A stretch of 64,000 nucleotides of DNA from Marinihelvus sp963695135. Its GTDB lineage: Bacteria; Pseudomonadota; Gammaproteobacteria; Xanthomonadales; SZUA-36. Of this stretch, positions 33,930 through 42,188 are shown piece by piece. The notes beneath the pieces were generated by a model. That model saw only the letters and a program-made list of their open reading frames with translations. It was not told where the DNA came from and made no database searches. Location of the stretch: assembly GCA_963695135.1 (NCBI GenBank), contig CAVOGA010000002.1:310001-374000 (forward strand). The letters run 5' to 3'. Numbering within the stretch: position 1 is the stretch's first letter; every line of letters begins with the position of its first letter. A program made the translations under genes and the position numbers.

Positions 33930-34930
33930 AAAAATGGCGTTCTGGTGCTCTTGTTATCACGGCGCTGCTGGTTTGTGCCGGCTGTGAAGCGGAGCCGGCA
34001 ACGGATGCCCCGCTTGCCGACACCCCGCCCATTGACGGCAGCGCAGTTACTGTCTCCGGCATTTCTTCCGGCGCGGCGGCGGCGCAGCAATTGCACATCG
34101 CCTACTCGGACCTGTTCAGCGGTTCGGGGGTCATCGCCGGCGTGCCTTACGGCTGTTCCGAGGGCGACCTGGGCTTGGCGCTGGGGCGCTGTATCGGCAA
34201 GGAAGACGGGCCGGTGCCGGTGCAGCCGCTTATCGATGCGATCGGGGATGCAGCGGCCGCAGGCCTGATTGCAGACCCGGGCGCCCTGGCCGATGACCGG
34301 GCCTGGGTGTTTCACGGGACCCTGGACCAGGCGGTGGGCAAGAAAGTCAGCGACGCCACCCTGGCGGTTTACCGCGCCTACCTGCCCCTGGATTCAACGA
34401 CCTACATCAATGGGCAGGAGGCGGCGCACCTGTTTCCCACCATCGACCAGGGAACCGACTGCAAAACCAGCGCCTCACCCTGGATCGGGGCCTGCGGCTA
34501 CGACGCCGCCGGCGAGCTCCTGACGTTCCTGTATCCGGGGCTGCAAGCTCCCGGCGTCGCGCCGTCCGATCCTGTCGATCAACTTACCGTGGTCAGCCTG
34601 CCGGGCGCCGCCGGGGCCGGGTTGGCCGACGAGGCGCTGGTATTTACACCGACCAGCTGCCCCGCCGGGGGCTGCCGCCTGCACCTGGTTCTGCACGGTT
34701 GCATGCAGAGCCGCGAGCAGCTGGGTGATGTTTTTGCATCGACGTCCGGTTACCTGCCCTGGGCCGAGGCGAATGGCATCGTGCTGGCCTTTCCCCAGGT
34801 CAGGCCCCAGCCGAAAAACCCGCTGGGTTGCTGGGATTGGTGGGGTTATACCAATGAGAATTTTCTCTACCGTGACGGTCCCCAGATGAAGGTATTGGCC
34901 GACTGGGTCCAGTCGATGCTGGAGCCCTGA
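33926..34930 (+). CDS. Short-chain-length PHA depolymerase (type 2 catalytic domain), lipoprotein
   Basis: 334 residues. The start ATG overlaps the TetR stop. The N-terminus ends LLVCAGC, a lipobox, so the enzyme is predicted to be a lipid-anchored outer-membrane or periplasmic protein. The lipase box SGISSGA near the N-terminus, followed by QLHIAYSDLFSGSGVIAGVPYGC, and the oxyanion region VLHGCMQSREQLGDVF are the marks of type 2 extracellular PHB depolymerases, which hydrolyse poly(3-hydroxybutyrate) to oligomers and monomers. Unlike secreted forms it has no separate substrate-binding domain. Regulated with the divergent TonB receptor. Confidence 0.85.
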   Translation: MKKWRSGALVITALLVCAGCEAEPATDAPLADTPPIDGSAVTVSGISSGAAAAQQLHIAYSDLFSGSGVIAGVPYGCSEGDLGLALGRCIGKEDGPVPVQPLIDAIGDAAAAGLIADPGALADDRAWVFHGTLDQAVGKKVSDATLAVYRAYLPLDSTTYINGQEAAHLFPTIDQGTDCKTSASPWIGACGYDAAGELLTFLYPGLQAPGVAPSDPVDQLTVVSLPGAAGAGLADEALVFTPTSCPAGGCRLHLVLHGCMQSREQLGDVFASTSGYLPWAEANGIVLAFPQVRPQPKNPLGCWDWWGYTNENFLYRDGPQMKVLADWVQSMLEP

Positions 34931-34966
34931 TCCCCGCGTTGTTCTGCTGCGCGACCGGCGCTGCTT

Positions 34967-36154
34967 TCAGGCAGAGCGGGCCAGCTCCGGCACCTGCCGC
35001 CGGACGCGCCAGTACATGAAGCCATAGATCAGCATACCGACGAAAGCTGCGCTGCCGCAGAGGTAGAACACCGCGGAGTAGCCATAGCCATGCCCCAGCA
35101 GTGAGGCGGCGATGTTCGGCCCGATGATCTGCCCCAGCCCCTGGGCACCGGGCATCAGCGAGGAAAATGTCCCGCGCCGGTCGATGACGGCCACCGTTCC
35201 CATCTGGTACACATCGATAAAGATCCACAGGAAGTTGAACAGCGCCAGGCTGATCAGCAGCTTGGGATAGTTCAGGCCCGCGCCCAGCATGCCGACGATT
35301 ACCGTCATGACCGCCAGGGTAACCAGCAACGGTCGCGCCAGGCCGAAGCGGTTGCTGAGCACGGTGGCGACCAGGCAGCCGAGCATGCTGCCGAACGACA
35401 CCCAGACCAGCACGCGGCCGATCCAGTGCGGGTCAATACCGCCATCCAGGGATGCGAGCTCGATGTAGGTCCAGTAGGTGCCGATATTGACGTAGGTGAA
35501 GAAGATCGCCGCCAGGCACAGCCACGGCAGCAAGCGGGGCACCCTCAGGGAGGGGTCGTCGATCACGGCCTGGGAGAGCGGCCGCTCCGGCCCCGGGCGG
35601 GCCGGCAGCAGGTGAATAAAGGGCGCTCCGAGCAGCATGGCGCCGATGAAGGTCCAGTAAATGCCATTCATGCTGAGCATGGGCAGAACCTGCATCTCAC
35701 CCGCCTGGGAAAACGCAAAGGCAAACAGCATGAGGTTGTAGGCGCGGGCCGGCCGGCTGCTGCCGCCCAGGGTGGCGACGGCAACCCCGGTCAATATGCC
35801 GCTGCCAATACCGGCCAGCACGCGCAGCCACAGCACACTCTCGTAACTCGTGTAGTAGAGGCAGGCGGCGTTGGCGGCGATGGCGATCAGCAGGCCCGTG
35901 TAGGCAATGCTGTGCCGGTTAATCCGCGCCATGACCAGGGAAGCGAGCACCGAGCCCAGGGCCAGTCCACCGAGGTCAGCGCCGGCAACCCTGCCGACCT
36001 GTTCTTCGGTAAAACCCAGCAGCTCCACCCAGGCGGTACTGATGACCGGGATGCCCACCATGACACCGTAACCGACCAGCGTCATGTAAACCGCGATGGC
36101 CACGGTTCGCCAGTTGTCGAAATGACTCTGGCGGGACAAACCGGGCTTGTTCAA
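34967..36154 (-). CDS. MFS transporter
   Basis: About 395 residues from a TTG at 36154 that overlaps the stop of the sulfotransferase (TTGA) and follows CCGGAG. Around 12 transmembrane helices: WRTVAIAVYMTLVGYGVMVGIPV first, with GIGSGILTGVAVATLGG and QGLGQIIGPNIAASLLG later. Family features are those of a drug- or metabolite-type MFS carrier with no assignable substrate. Translational coupling to the sulfotransferase suggests export or uptake of a sulfated or related compound, but this is inference. Confidence 0.78.
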   Translation of the reverse strand: MNKPGLSRQSHFDNWRTVAIAVYMTLVGYGVMVGIPVISTAWVELLGFTEEQVGRVAGADLGGLALGSVLASLVMARINRHSIAYTGLLIAIAANAACLYYTSYESVLWLRVLAGIGSGILTGVAVATLGGSSRPARAYNLMLFAFAFSQAGEMQVLPMLSMNGIYWTFIGAMLLGAPFIHLLPARPGPERPLSQAVIDDPSLRVPRLLPWLCLAAIFFTYVNIGTYWTYIELASLDGGIDPHWIGRVLVWVSFGSMLGCLVATVLSNRFGLARPLLVTLAVMTVIVGMLGAGLNYPKLLISLALFNFLWIFIDVYQMGTVAVIDRRGTFSSLMPGAQGLGQIIGPNIAASLLGHGYGYSAVFYLCGSAAFVGMLIYGFMYWRVRRQVPELARSA

Positions 36155-37678
36155 ACGCTGACTCCGGCTTCGTGCAGCCGCTTGATGACCGGTTGCAGCA
36201 GGCTTTCGTACGCGCGCCATTTTTCGACAGAGCTCTGGTAGACCGGCTCGCGAACCTGCAGACGGCTGGCCGTGGCCACCGAACGGGTGCTGCGGTGCGG
36301 CTGCAGCATGGCCGGGTGCGGCTGCAGCCCAAGGAAGCCGCACATGCGGGCCACCTCCTCATCGAGCCTGCTCACCACGGACTCGTAACGTAGCTCGTGA
36401 ACATGATCCGGCAGGCGCGCTTGCCAGTGGGCCATCATTTCGCTGTTCCGCGATAATCACGCGGGCGATATTGTCCAGGTTAAAGGCCCAGCGCACTCCG
36501 GACTGGAAGTCCTGTTGGAAACAGGACAGCGCCGTATCCAGCGGGTGCCGCCGGCAATGGATGAAGCGCGCGCCGGGAAAAAGCCGGTGGATCAGGCCGA
36601 CCCGTTCGAAATTCATCGGCAGCTTGTCGGTGACACGGGCGAATTTGGCGTACCCGGCCGGTAGCGCGGCCAGGTAGTGCCGGCGCTTGTCATTGTCACT
36701 GGCCGTTGCCTTGCTGTGCAGTTCAATGGCGTGCATCGTGCTCAGCTCGCCGCAGGCCAGGACGTCCGGATGAGCGCCAAGCACCTGTTCGGCGAGGCTC
36801 GTGCCGGACCGCGGCATGCCGACCAGGAATACCAGGTTTGCCCCCGGCCCCTTGCCCGGTTCGCCCAGCGGTTTCAGTTCGGCATCCTGGGCGAGCGTAT
36901 CGCGCTGTTTCTGCTCCCACAGGTCCATGTGGAACGGGCGGAAGGTGGCGCCTGTCGCGTTCGCTTCGAGGTAAGCGCCGGCCGCGGCCTCGTAGTCGCC
37001 GGCCCGGTGCGCCTGGTCCGCCAGCGCAAAGCGGGCGGTGCTGCGGTCGCGGGGGTCCGGGGACTGCCCGGCGACGGATTGCAGGGTTTTGTGCAACGCC
37101 TCAAGGGTGTCGTCGTCCGTTACGATTTTGGACAGGTCCGCCAGGGCCCGCGCATGCCCAGGCTGCAACGCCAGTGCCTTGTTCAGCGCCCCGGTCGCCA
37201 AAGCCGTTTCTCCGTGGTCGATCAGGATCGAGCCCTCGAGGTGCCAGGCTTCGGCCAGGGTCGGCGCCACGGACTGGCAACGCCTGACCAGTTGCAATGC
37301 TTGCTCGTAATCGTCGGTTTGCCGGCAGACCATTGCGGCCTGGTAAAGCACCTGAGGGTTGTCTTTTGCCAGCTGAACCGCTTCCAGCGCATGGCGTTTG
37401 GCGCTGCGTCGATTGGCCAGGGACAGGTCAATACGTGCCGCATTCAGGTGCAGGCCGGCGGAGCGGCGGTTTTTTTTCAGGGCGCGCTCCAGGGTGGCGG
37501 AGGCGTCCTGCAGGCGGCCCAGCCCCATGAGGCTCATGGACCTGATGTTGAGGAATTCCTCGCGCGGGCCCGCCATGCTGATCAGCCGGTCACTGGCATT
37601 CAGAGCCACGTCGTATTGCCCGCGCTCATAGGCCTGGCGGGCCTGCTGGTAGAGGGGCTGGAGCTGCAGATTGTTCAT
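36151..37678 (-). pseudogene. TPR-sulfotransferase interrupted by one frameshift
   Basis: The N-terminal ~270 residues are tetratricopeptide repeats. A sulfotransferase domain follows, with the PAPS-binding loop VGMPRSGTSLAEQVLG, then TDKLPMNFERVGLIHRLFPGARFIHC and RHPLDTALSCF. The reading frame breaks near 36440 (gaacagcgaaatg), where one base too many changes NLDNIARVIIAEQ into a short false end. The true C-terminus (VHELRYESVV through KRLHEAGVSV) continues in another frame to 36151. With the shift removed it is ~508 residues and normal. It would sulfate a protein tyrosine or glycan. A sequencing error is a real alternative. Confidence 0.8.
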
Positions 37679-37718
37679 GGCGGCCTTGTACGGGAATCAG
37701 GCGGGCATTCTAATCGTT

Positions 37719-38027
37719 TCAGCCCCCGCTCATAAAAGGTGCTTCGATCAGCAGCACCTGGCAGTTGGCGACATTTTCCCTGCGCTTGCGGATTAGTGCA
37801 TATTCCGGGGATTCCCAGAAGGCGCGCGCCGTGGCCTTGTCGGGCCATTCGGAAATGACCATGGAGGCGCCGTCGCCAAAATCACCCTCGAGCAATTCCG
37901 CCCCCGGCGCCATGAGCAGGTAGCGGCCGCCAAATTTCGCCACCAGCTCGGCGGCCGGCTTGCCATAGTCGTTGATGAACTTGTCCCGGTCAGCGATATC
38001 CGCGGTAATGATCATGTAGGCAGCCAT
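37719..38027 (-). CDS. DUF1330 family protein
   Basis: 102 residues from ATG 38027 with GAGGAA before it. A compact ferredoxin-like alpha/beta fold: AAYMIITADIADRDKFINDYGKPAAELVAKFGGRYL, then VISEWPDKATARAFWESPEYALIRKRR, both typical of DUF1330. The family has no firmly known function; members are small dimeric proteins often next to catabolic genes. It starts 11 bp after the MFS gene at 38038-39333 on the same strand. Confidence 0.82.
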   Translation of the reverse strand: MAAYMIITADIADRDKFINDYGKPAAELVAKFGGRYLLMAPGAELLEGDFGDGASMVISEWPDKATARAFWESPEYALIRKRRENVANCQVLLIEAPFMSGG

Positions 38028-38037
38028 CAGGGGTTCC

Positions 38038-39333
38038 TCAGGGTGAGCGGGTGTCGTTTTGCGACGGGACTTCGTCCACCATGGCGCGCAGCTGCTCGTC
38101 GCGGTAGCGCCCCAGCAACAGCAGCGCTGCGGAGCACACGATGAAAGCGTACATCGAATAGTGCACCGCCAGGTCATAGCTGCCGGTCTGGTCCAGGACG
38201 CGGCCGTAGACCGCCGGCCCAAAGCCGGCGCCCAGGGCGAAGAAGGCATAGAGGATCCCGTAGATCGCGCCGTAGGCGCGGATCCCGAAGTAGCGCGAAA
38301 CCAGGTAGGCGATCAGGTCGTACTCGATCCCGGCAGCGACTCCCAGCAGAACCACGGCGAGCACCGCCTGGAAATAGCTCGGGTCCGGAATGTGGAACAG
38401 GTACATGGACAGCGCCGGCGACATGAGCATGATGCAGGCCAGCAGCGGCGCCCAGATATGATCCAGCAGGTAGCCGCCGATCAGGCGGCCGGCGAGCACC
38501 GAAAAGCCGATGATCGTGGCCAGGTCAACGGCTTGCTCCATGCTGAAGCCTTTTGTACCCAGCAGCGTTTCCAGGTTGGGTATCGGGCCGCCGATGGCGA
38601 ATGACAGCGGCACGAAAATCGCCGCCAGCAACCAGAAACGCCAGTCCCGCAGCGCCTGCGCGAGCGTCAGGCCGTAGCTGCCGCCAAAATTGCCGCTGGC
38701 GGTCTGGTGGGCGCGCATGGCCGCGGCGCGCTTCGCCGCCTTCGGATCATCCACGTCGCGAAACAGCCAGATGGCCACCGGCAGGGCGATGAGCAGGGGC
38801 ATGGCGCCGACGCCGATATAGGCGACACGCCAGCCGAATTCTCCGATCAGGAAGCCGGCCCACTGTTTGGCCAGGGCGCCGGAGATGCCGGTACCGATCA
38901 GCGATACGCCCAGCGCCAGGCCGCGCTTTTCGTTGAACCAGTTGGAAACCGCCCGGGTAAAGGTGATCGGCAACGTGCCGGCGCCGGCAAAAGCCATGAT
39001 GCCCCACAGCGTCAGGTAGACCGCCATGGAGCCGTTGTTCAGGGCAAAGGCCATGAAGCTGAGCGAAAACAGCGTGATCGAGCTGAGGACCACGGGCCGG
39101 ACCCCGAGCCGGTCCGTCAGGTATCCAATCAGCGGACTGGAGGCCATTGCCACCAGGGTGAAGACGGCCAGTGCCGACATGATCTGCCCGATTTGCCAGC
39201 CAAACTCGGCTGCCAGCGGGCCGGCAAACACGCCGATCGTGTAGAAGGGCAGAGGTGACATGCCAAGGGCAATGCCCAGGGCGGAAGAAATCACCACCGG
39301 CCAGCCGTACCTGAACTCCTGGTAACCGCTCAT
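38038..39333 (-). CDS. MFS transporter (monocarboxylate/oxalate-formate-like)
   Basis: 431 residues with about 12 transmembrane helices. MSGYQEFRYGWPVVISSALGIALGMSPLPFYTIGVFAGPL and the GYLTDRLGVRPVVL loop are typical of the organic-acid MFS carriers that resemble monocarboxylate transporters. Likely uptake of an organic acid. It is followed by the DUF1330 gene and preceded by an aldehyde dehydrogenase gene on the same strand, consistent with an uptake-oxidation unit. Confidence 0.82.
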   Translation of the reverse strand: MSGYQEFRYGWPVVISSALGIALGMSPLPFYTIGVFAGPLAAEFGWQIGQIMSALAVFTLVAMASSPLIGYLTDRLGVRPVVLSSITLFSLSFMAFALNNGSMAVYLTLWGIMAFAGAGTLPITFTRAVSNWFNEKRGLALGVSLIGTGISGALAKQWAGFLIGEFGWRVAYIGVGAMPLLIALPVAIWLFRDVDDPKAAKRAAAMRAHQTASGNFGGSYGLTLAQALRDWRFWLLAAIFVPLSFAIGGPIPNLETLLGTKGFSMEQAVDLATIIGFSVLAGRLIGGYLLDHIWAPLLACIMLMSPALSMYLFHIPDPSYFQAVLAVVLLGVAAGIEYDLIAYLVSRYFGIRAYGAIYGILYAFFALGAGFGPAVYGRVLDQTGSYDLAVHYSMYAFIVCSAALLLLGRYRDEQLRAMVDEVPSQNDTRSP

Positions 39334-39385
39334 TGAAGGTCCTTGTTCTGAATGGTGTTGTTGATGCTGGGCCTGCCGGGGGGTG

Positions 39386-40813
39386 TCATGGCGGTGCGAG
39401 TTGCGATTCTTCCATCACATCAAGTGAGGCGGCGGGCGCGGACTGATAGAGAATCGCCTGTTTGCGGAAAAAGCGCATCAGGCCGGCGTCACCCATGCGT
39501 GAGCCGCCCATGCCGGAGTGGCAGAAGGAGTTTTTCTCCACGTCGTGAACCATGGCGGTCAGGCTGGCGTCGTTGACGGAAATTGCGCCGCCGACCATGC
39601 GCCGGGCAACCGCCTCTCCCTCGTCCCGGTCGCCGGCAAACACCGCGCCGGAGAGACCATATTCCGAGTCGTTGGCCAGCGCGATGGCCTCGTCCACATC
39701 GGCAAATGCCATGACCGGAATGACCGGCCCGAACGTCTCCTCGCGCATGAGGCTCATCTCGTGATTCACGCCGGTAATGACCACCGGCCTGCACCACATG
39801 CCGCCGTGGTCTTCGACGCCGCCGCAGTGAATCGTCGCGCCGCGGGCAACGGCCTCGTCGAGTTGTTGCTGCACGATTTTTGCCTGGGCAGGAAAGATGA
39901 AAGGCCCGATCTGCCCCTGGTGAATGTCCGGCCAGTTAATCTGCACCGCCCGGGCTTTCCTGGTAAGGATCTCCAGGAACGGCTCAAAGATGTCCTGGTG
40001 AACGTAGATTCGCTCCAACGACTGGCAGGCCTGCCCGGTCATGCCCACGGCGGAGCGCAGAATCGCGTTGCTGGCGTTTTCCAGGTCGGCAGAGGGCAGA
40101 ACGATCGCTGCGTCCTTGCCGCCCAGTTCCAGGAACGCCGGAATGAAATTGGCCGCCGCCTGCGCAGCCACCCGCCGGCCGGTTGCCACGGATCCGGTAA
40201 AACACACCGCATCCACGTTGTCGACCAGGGCCTGGCCCGTTTCCCCGGCGCCCCTGGCGATGCGGAAAACCGCTGCGAGTTCGGGCACCTCGTCCAGGGT
40301 TTGCTGAAGCGGCTCTGCAAAGCGGGGCGTGACCTCGCTGGGCTTGAGGAGGATGGCGGATCCCGCCAGCAGCGCCGGCACCGCATCGATAAGCCCCAGG
40401 ATCAGGGGAACATTCCAGGGACTGATGATGCCGACGACCGGGTAGGGCTTGTACTGGTGATGGAAATGGACCGACGGCGCCATGACCGAGGCCCCGGAGC
40501 GGGGTTTAACCACCTCCGGCGCGTGGCGGCTCCAGTACTTCATCCATTCCCTGACGCTGGCCACTTCCAGTTGGGCCATCAGGTAGCGCCCCGTATCCGT
40601 GCACAGTGCCGCGCCGAGTTCGCCGGCGTGCCGCTGAATGGCTTGTTGCCAGCGGTTCAGGGCATCGCAGCGCGCTTCGATGCCGGCCGCCTCCCAGGCG
40701 GGCTGGGCGCCACGCAGCTGCGCTGCCGCTGTGGCAACCGCCTCGCGATCGGACAGGGTCAGCTGGTAATCCACTTCCCCGGTCCTGGGGTTGGTGACCG
40801 CCAGCGTGTTCAC
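39386..40813 (-). CDS. Aldehyde dehydrogenase family protein
   Basis: 475 residues from GTG at 40813 (GGGGAAAG upstream). Longer frames would include the promoter element at 40899-40920. Key residues: E229 in FLELGGK and catalytic C263 in GMTGQACQSLER. The Rossmann part has VVGIISPWNVPL and CFTGSVATGR. It resembles the coniferyl/benzaldehyde-type ALDH group with a C-terminal FCHSGMGGSRMG segment; the aldehyde is unknown. It may be driven by regulon site 5 and sits beside a carboxylate transporter. Confidence 0.85.
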   Translation of the reverse strand: MNTLAVTNPRTGEVDYQLTLSDREAVATAAAQLRGAQPAWEAAGIEARCDALNRWQQAIQRHAGELGAALCTDTGRYLMAQLEVASVREWMKYWSRHAPEVVKPRSGASVMAPSVHFHHQYKPYPVVGIISPWNVPLILGLIDAVPALLAGSAILLKPSEVTPRFAEPLQQTLDEVPELAAVFRIARGAGETGQALVDNVDAVCFTGSVATGRRVAAQAAANFIPAFLELGGKDAAIVLPSADLENASNAILRSAVGMTGQACQSLERIYVHQDIFEPFLEILTRKARAVQINWPDIHQGQIGPFIFPAQAKIVQQQLDEAVARGATIHCGGVEDHGGMWCRPVVITGVNHEMSLMREETFGPVIPVMAFADVDEAIALANDSEYGLSGAVFAGDRDEGEAVARRMVGGAISVNDASLTAMVHDVEKNSFCHSGMGGSRMGDAGLMRFFRKQAILYQSAPAASLDVMEESQLAPP

Positions 40814-40898
40814 GCTGCTTTCCCCGGCAGGACTGCCAGGCGGATCATGTGTCCTGGCCGGGCGGCGGGCAGGCGGGTGCGTATGCTTGGTGTCATGA

Positions 40899-40920
40899 AA
40901 AGTTATATTGATATAGCAAT
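40899..40920. promoter_or_regulatory. AT-rich palindromic element, regulon site 5
   Basis: On the minus strand ATTG-CTAT-ATCAAT-ATAA-CTTT, with the shared core TGCTATAT. It lies 86 bp upstream of the ALDH start on the minus strand. No convincing -35 box. Confidence 0.5.
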
Positions 40921-40962
40921 TAGCGAAGCTTAGCACGGTGACGGCGCCGCCCGCACCGTGCC

Positions 40963-41901
40963 TTATTCAGTCTCCAGCAGCTCCAGCCACGCGCCGTCCG
41001 GGGAACGCAGTGCCATGCCCCGCACCATGCCATGAGGCGCGCATTCCCAGCGCGCCATTGCCGTCACCTCGATACCCTGGCGTTGCAGGTCAAGCGCCAG
41101 CGATTCGAGCCCGCGAACCGGGATGCGCAGCAGGTTCAGGCCCCGGTTGCCCGGTCCGCTGCTGCAGGCCAGGTCCCGGCCGCGGATCGTGGGAAGGGAG
41201 ACCAGCTCGATAGAGCCGTTGAGTTGGTCGCCGGTGCTGAGGATGGCCAGGTCTACCGGTGTTGATTCCGCTGCGGCCGGCGAGAGACCGAGCACCATGC
41301 CGCCGCCCTCCGGCAGGGGGCCGGCCTGGCGACTGAGCAGCTCAAAGCCGAGCGACTGGTAAAAGGCCAGGCTACGGTCCAGGTCCCGCACGGTCTGCGT
41401 GGCGTTAAAGGCGTGACTCAGCCCTGCCGGCGCCGGTGGCACGAGTGCGGGGCTCAGGCGCTCGATCAGCGCCAGTATGACCCCGTCCGGGCCGCGCGCC
41501 AGCCACTCGCGCACCTGCAGGTCGCCAAGACGCCAGTTAACCGGGGCGCTGATGCCATGCCATTGCGGCTCCAGCAGGGTTGCAGTCCATTCATCAACGC
41601 TGCGGACCCGCAGGTCTATGTCAAACAACCCGCCCGTGTCCCAGGCCATGGCGCCGGGCCGCAGCACCGGCGTTTCCTCGGGAAAGTGGAACAGGCGGAT
41701 CGCGCCGGCGTCTGTTCCGTCCCGGGCCAACAGCCATTCATGAACGGGACGCGGGGCCGCGGCCGGCCACAGCGGGTGCGGCGTCGCCGGCCCTTCCCAC
41801 TGGCAGGTCCAGCCACCCGGTCCCAGCAACAGGTCCAGCCAGGTCCCGGGCGATGCTGTGCCCAGCCCCTGTTCCATAAAGCCGCCGCTTGCCCAGGTCA
41901 T
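40963..41901 (-). CDS. VOC-superfamily (glyoxalase/dioxygenase-fold) protein
   Basis: 312 residues from ATG 41901; a longer frame would include the promoter element at 41945-41966. It has two glyoxalase-type modules: the first ~150 residues are degenerate, and the second (~175-310) has HAFNATQTVRDLDRSLAFYQSLGFELL and VRGMALRSPDGAWLELLETE with the terminal metal-ligand glutamate. Double-module VOC proteins include extradiol ring-cleavage dioxygenases and related lyases. The substrate is unknown. A homologous double-module protein is at 52132-53010. Confidence 0.75.
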   Translation of the reverse strand: MTWASGGFMEQGLGTASPGTWLDLLLGPGGWTCQWEGPATPHPLWPAAAPRPVHEWLLARDGTDAGAIRLFHFPEETPVLRPGAMAWDTGGLFDIDLRVRSVDEWTATLLEPQWHGISAPVNWRLGDLQVREWLARGPDGVILALIERLSPALVPPAPAGLSHAFNATQTVRDLDRSLAFYQSLGFELLSRQAGPLPEGGGMVLGLSPAAAESTPVDLAILSTGDQLNGSIELVSLPTIRGRDLACSSGPGNRGLNLLRIPVRGLESLALDLQRQGIEVTAMARWECAPHGMVRGMALRSPDGAWLELLETE

Positions 41902-41944
41902 TGTGCGTTCATCATTGGTGCGAAGTATCGACCGCTGTCCATAA

Positions 41945-41966
41945 AAGGTCATAATGATATAACATT
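41945..41966. promoter_or_regulatory. AT-rich palindromic element, regulon site 6
   Basis: It contains TAATGATAT (41952-41960) and reads AATG-TTAT-ATCATT-ATGA-CCTT on the minus strand. It lies between the VOC gene (minus) and the oxidoreductase relic (plus) and is one of the best matches to the family. Confidence 0.55.
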
Positions 41967-42001
41967 TAGCCTTTGATCCGGCCCGGCGTTCCACGCGGAG
42001 G

Positions 42002-42133
42002 ATGCACATGGCTCTTCAACAGGTCCGATTGGCACGAACACCACGTGGCGCGGTGGTTACAGACGACTTTGAACGGGTCTGCCTGGCGCTGATGCGCGGG
42101 AAAAACTTCGGCAAGGTCCTGGTCCCGGTGTGA
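42002..42133 (+). pseudogene. Relic of an NADP-dependent oxidoreductase: ends joined, middle deleted
   Basis: A 41-43-codon frame (ATG 42002 or 42008). It begins like the N-terminus of MDR-family NADP-dependent oxidoreductases (QQVRLARTPRGAVVTDDFE resembles RQVLLASRPKGEPTPDDF) and ends like their C-terminus (MRGKNFGKVLVPV resembles LLxGKNFGKLVVRV). The ~300 residues normally between are missing, as if an in-frame internal deletion joined both ends near FERV/CLALM. It keeps a promoter-side regulon element (site 6), so it was probably once a member of the regulon. Confidence 0.55.
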
Positions 42134-42188
42134 GCGGGCCTGTCCTGGATGGCGATCCGGAGCTGCAGCCCGGCAAGGGGGTAGCGGA

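Noticed and set aside
40814..40936. Longer N-terminus of the ALDH at 39386-40813
   Set aside because: The extension is Arg/Pro-rich and crosses regulon site 5, so it is promoter sequence, not protein.
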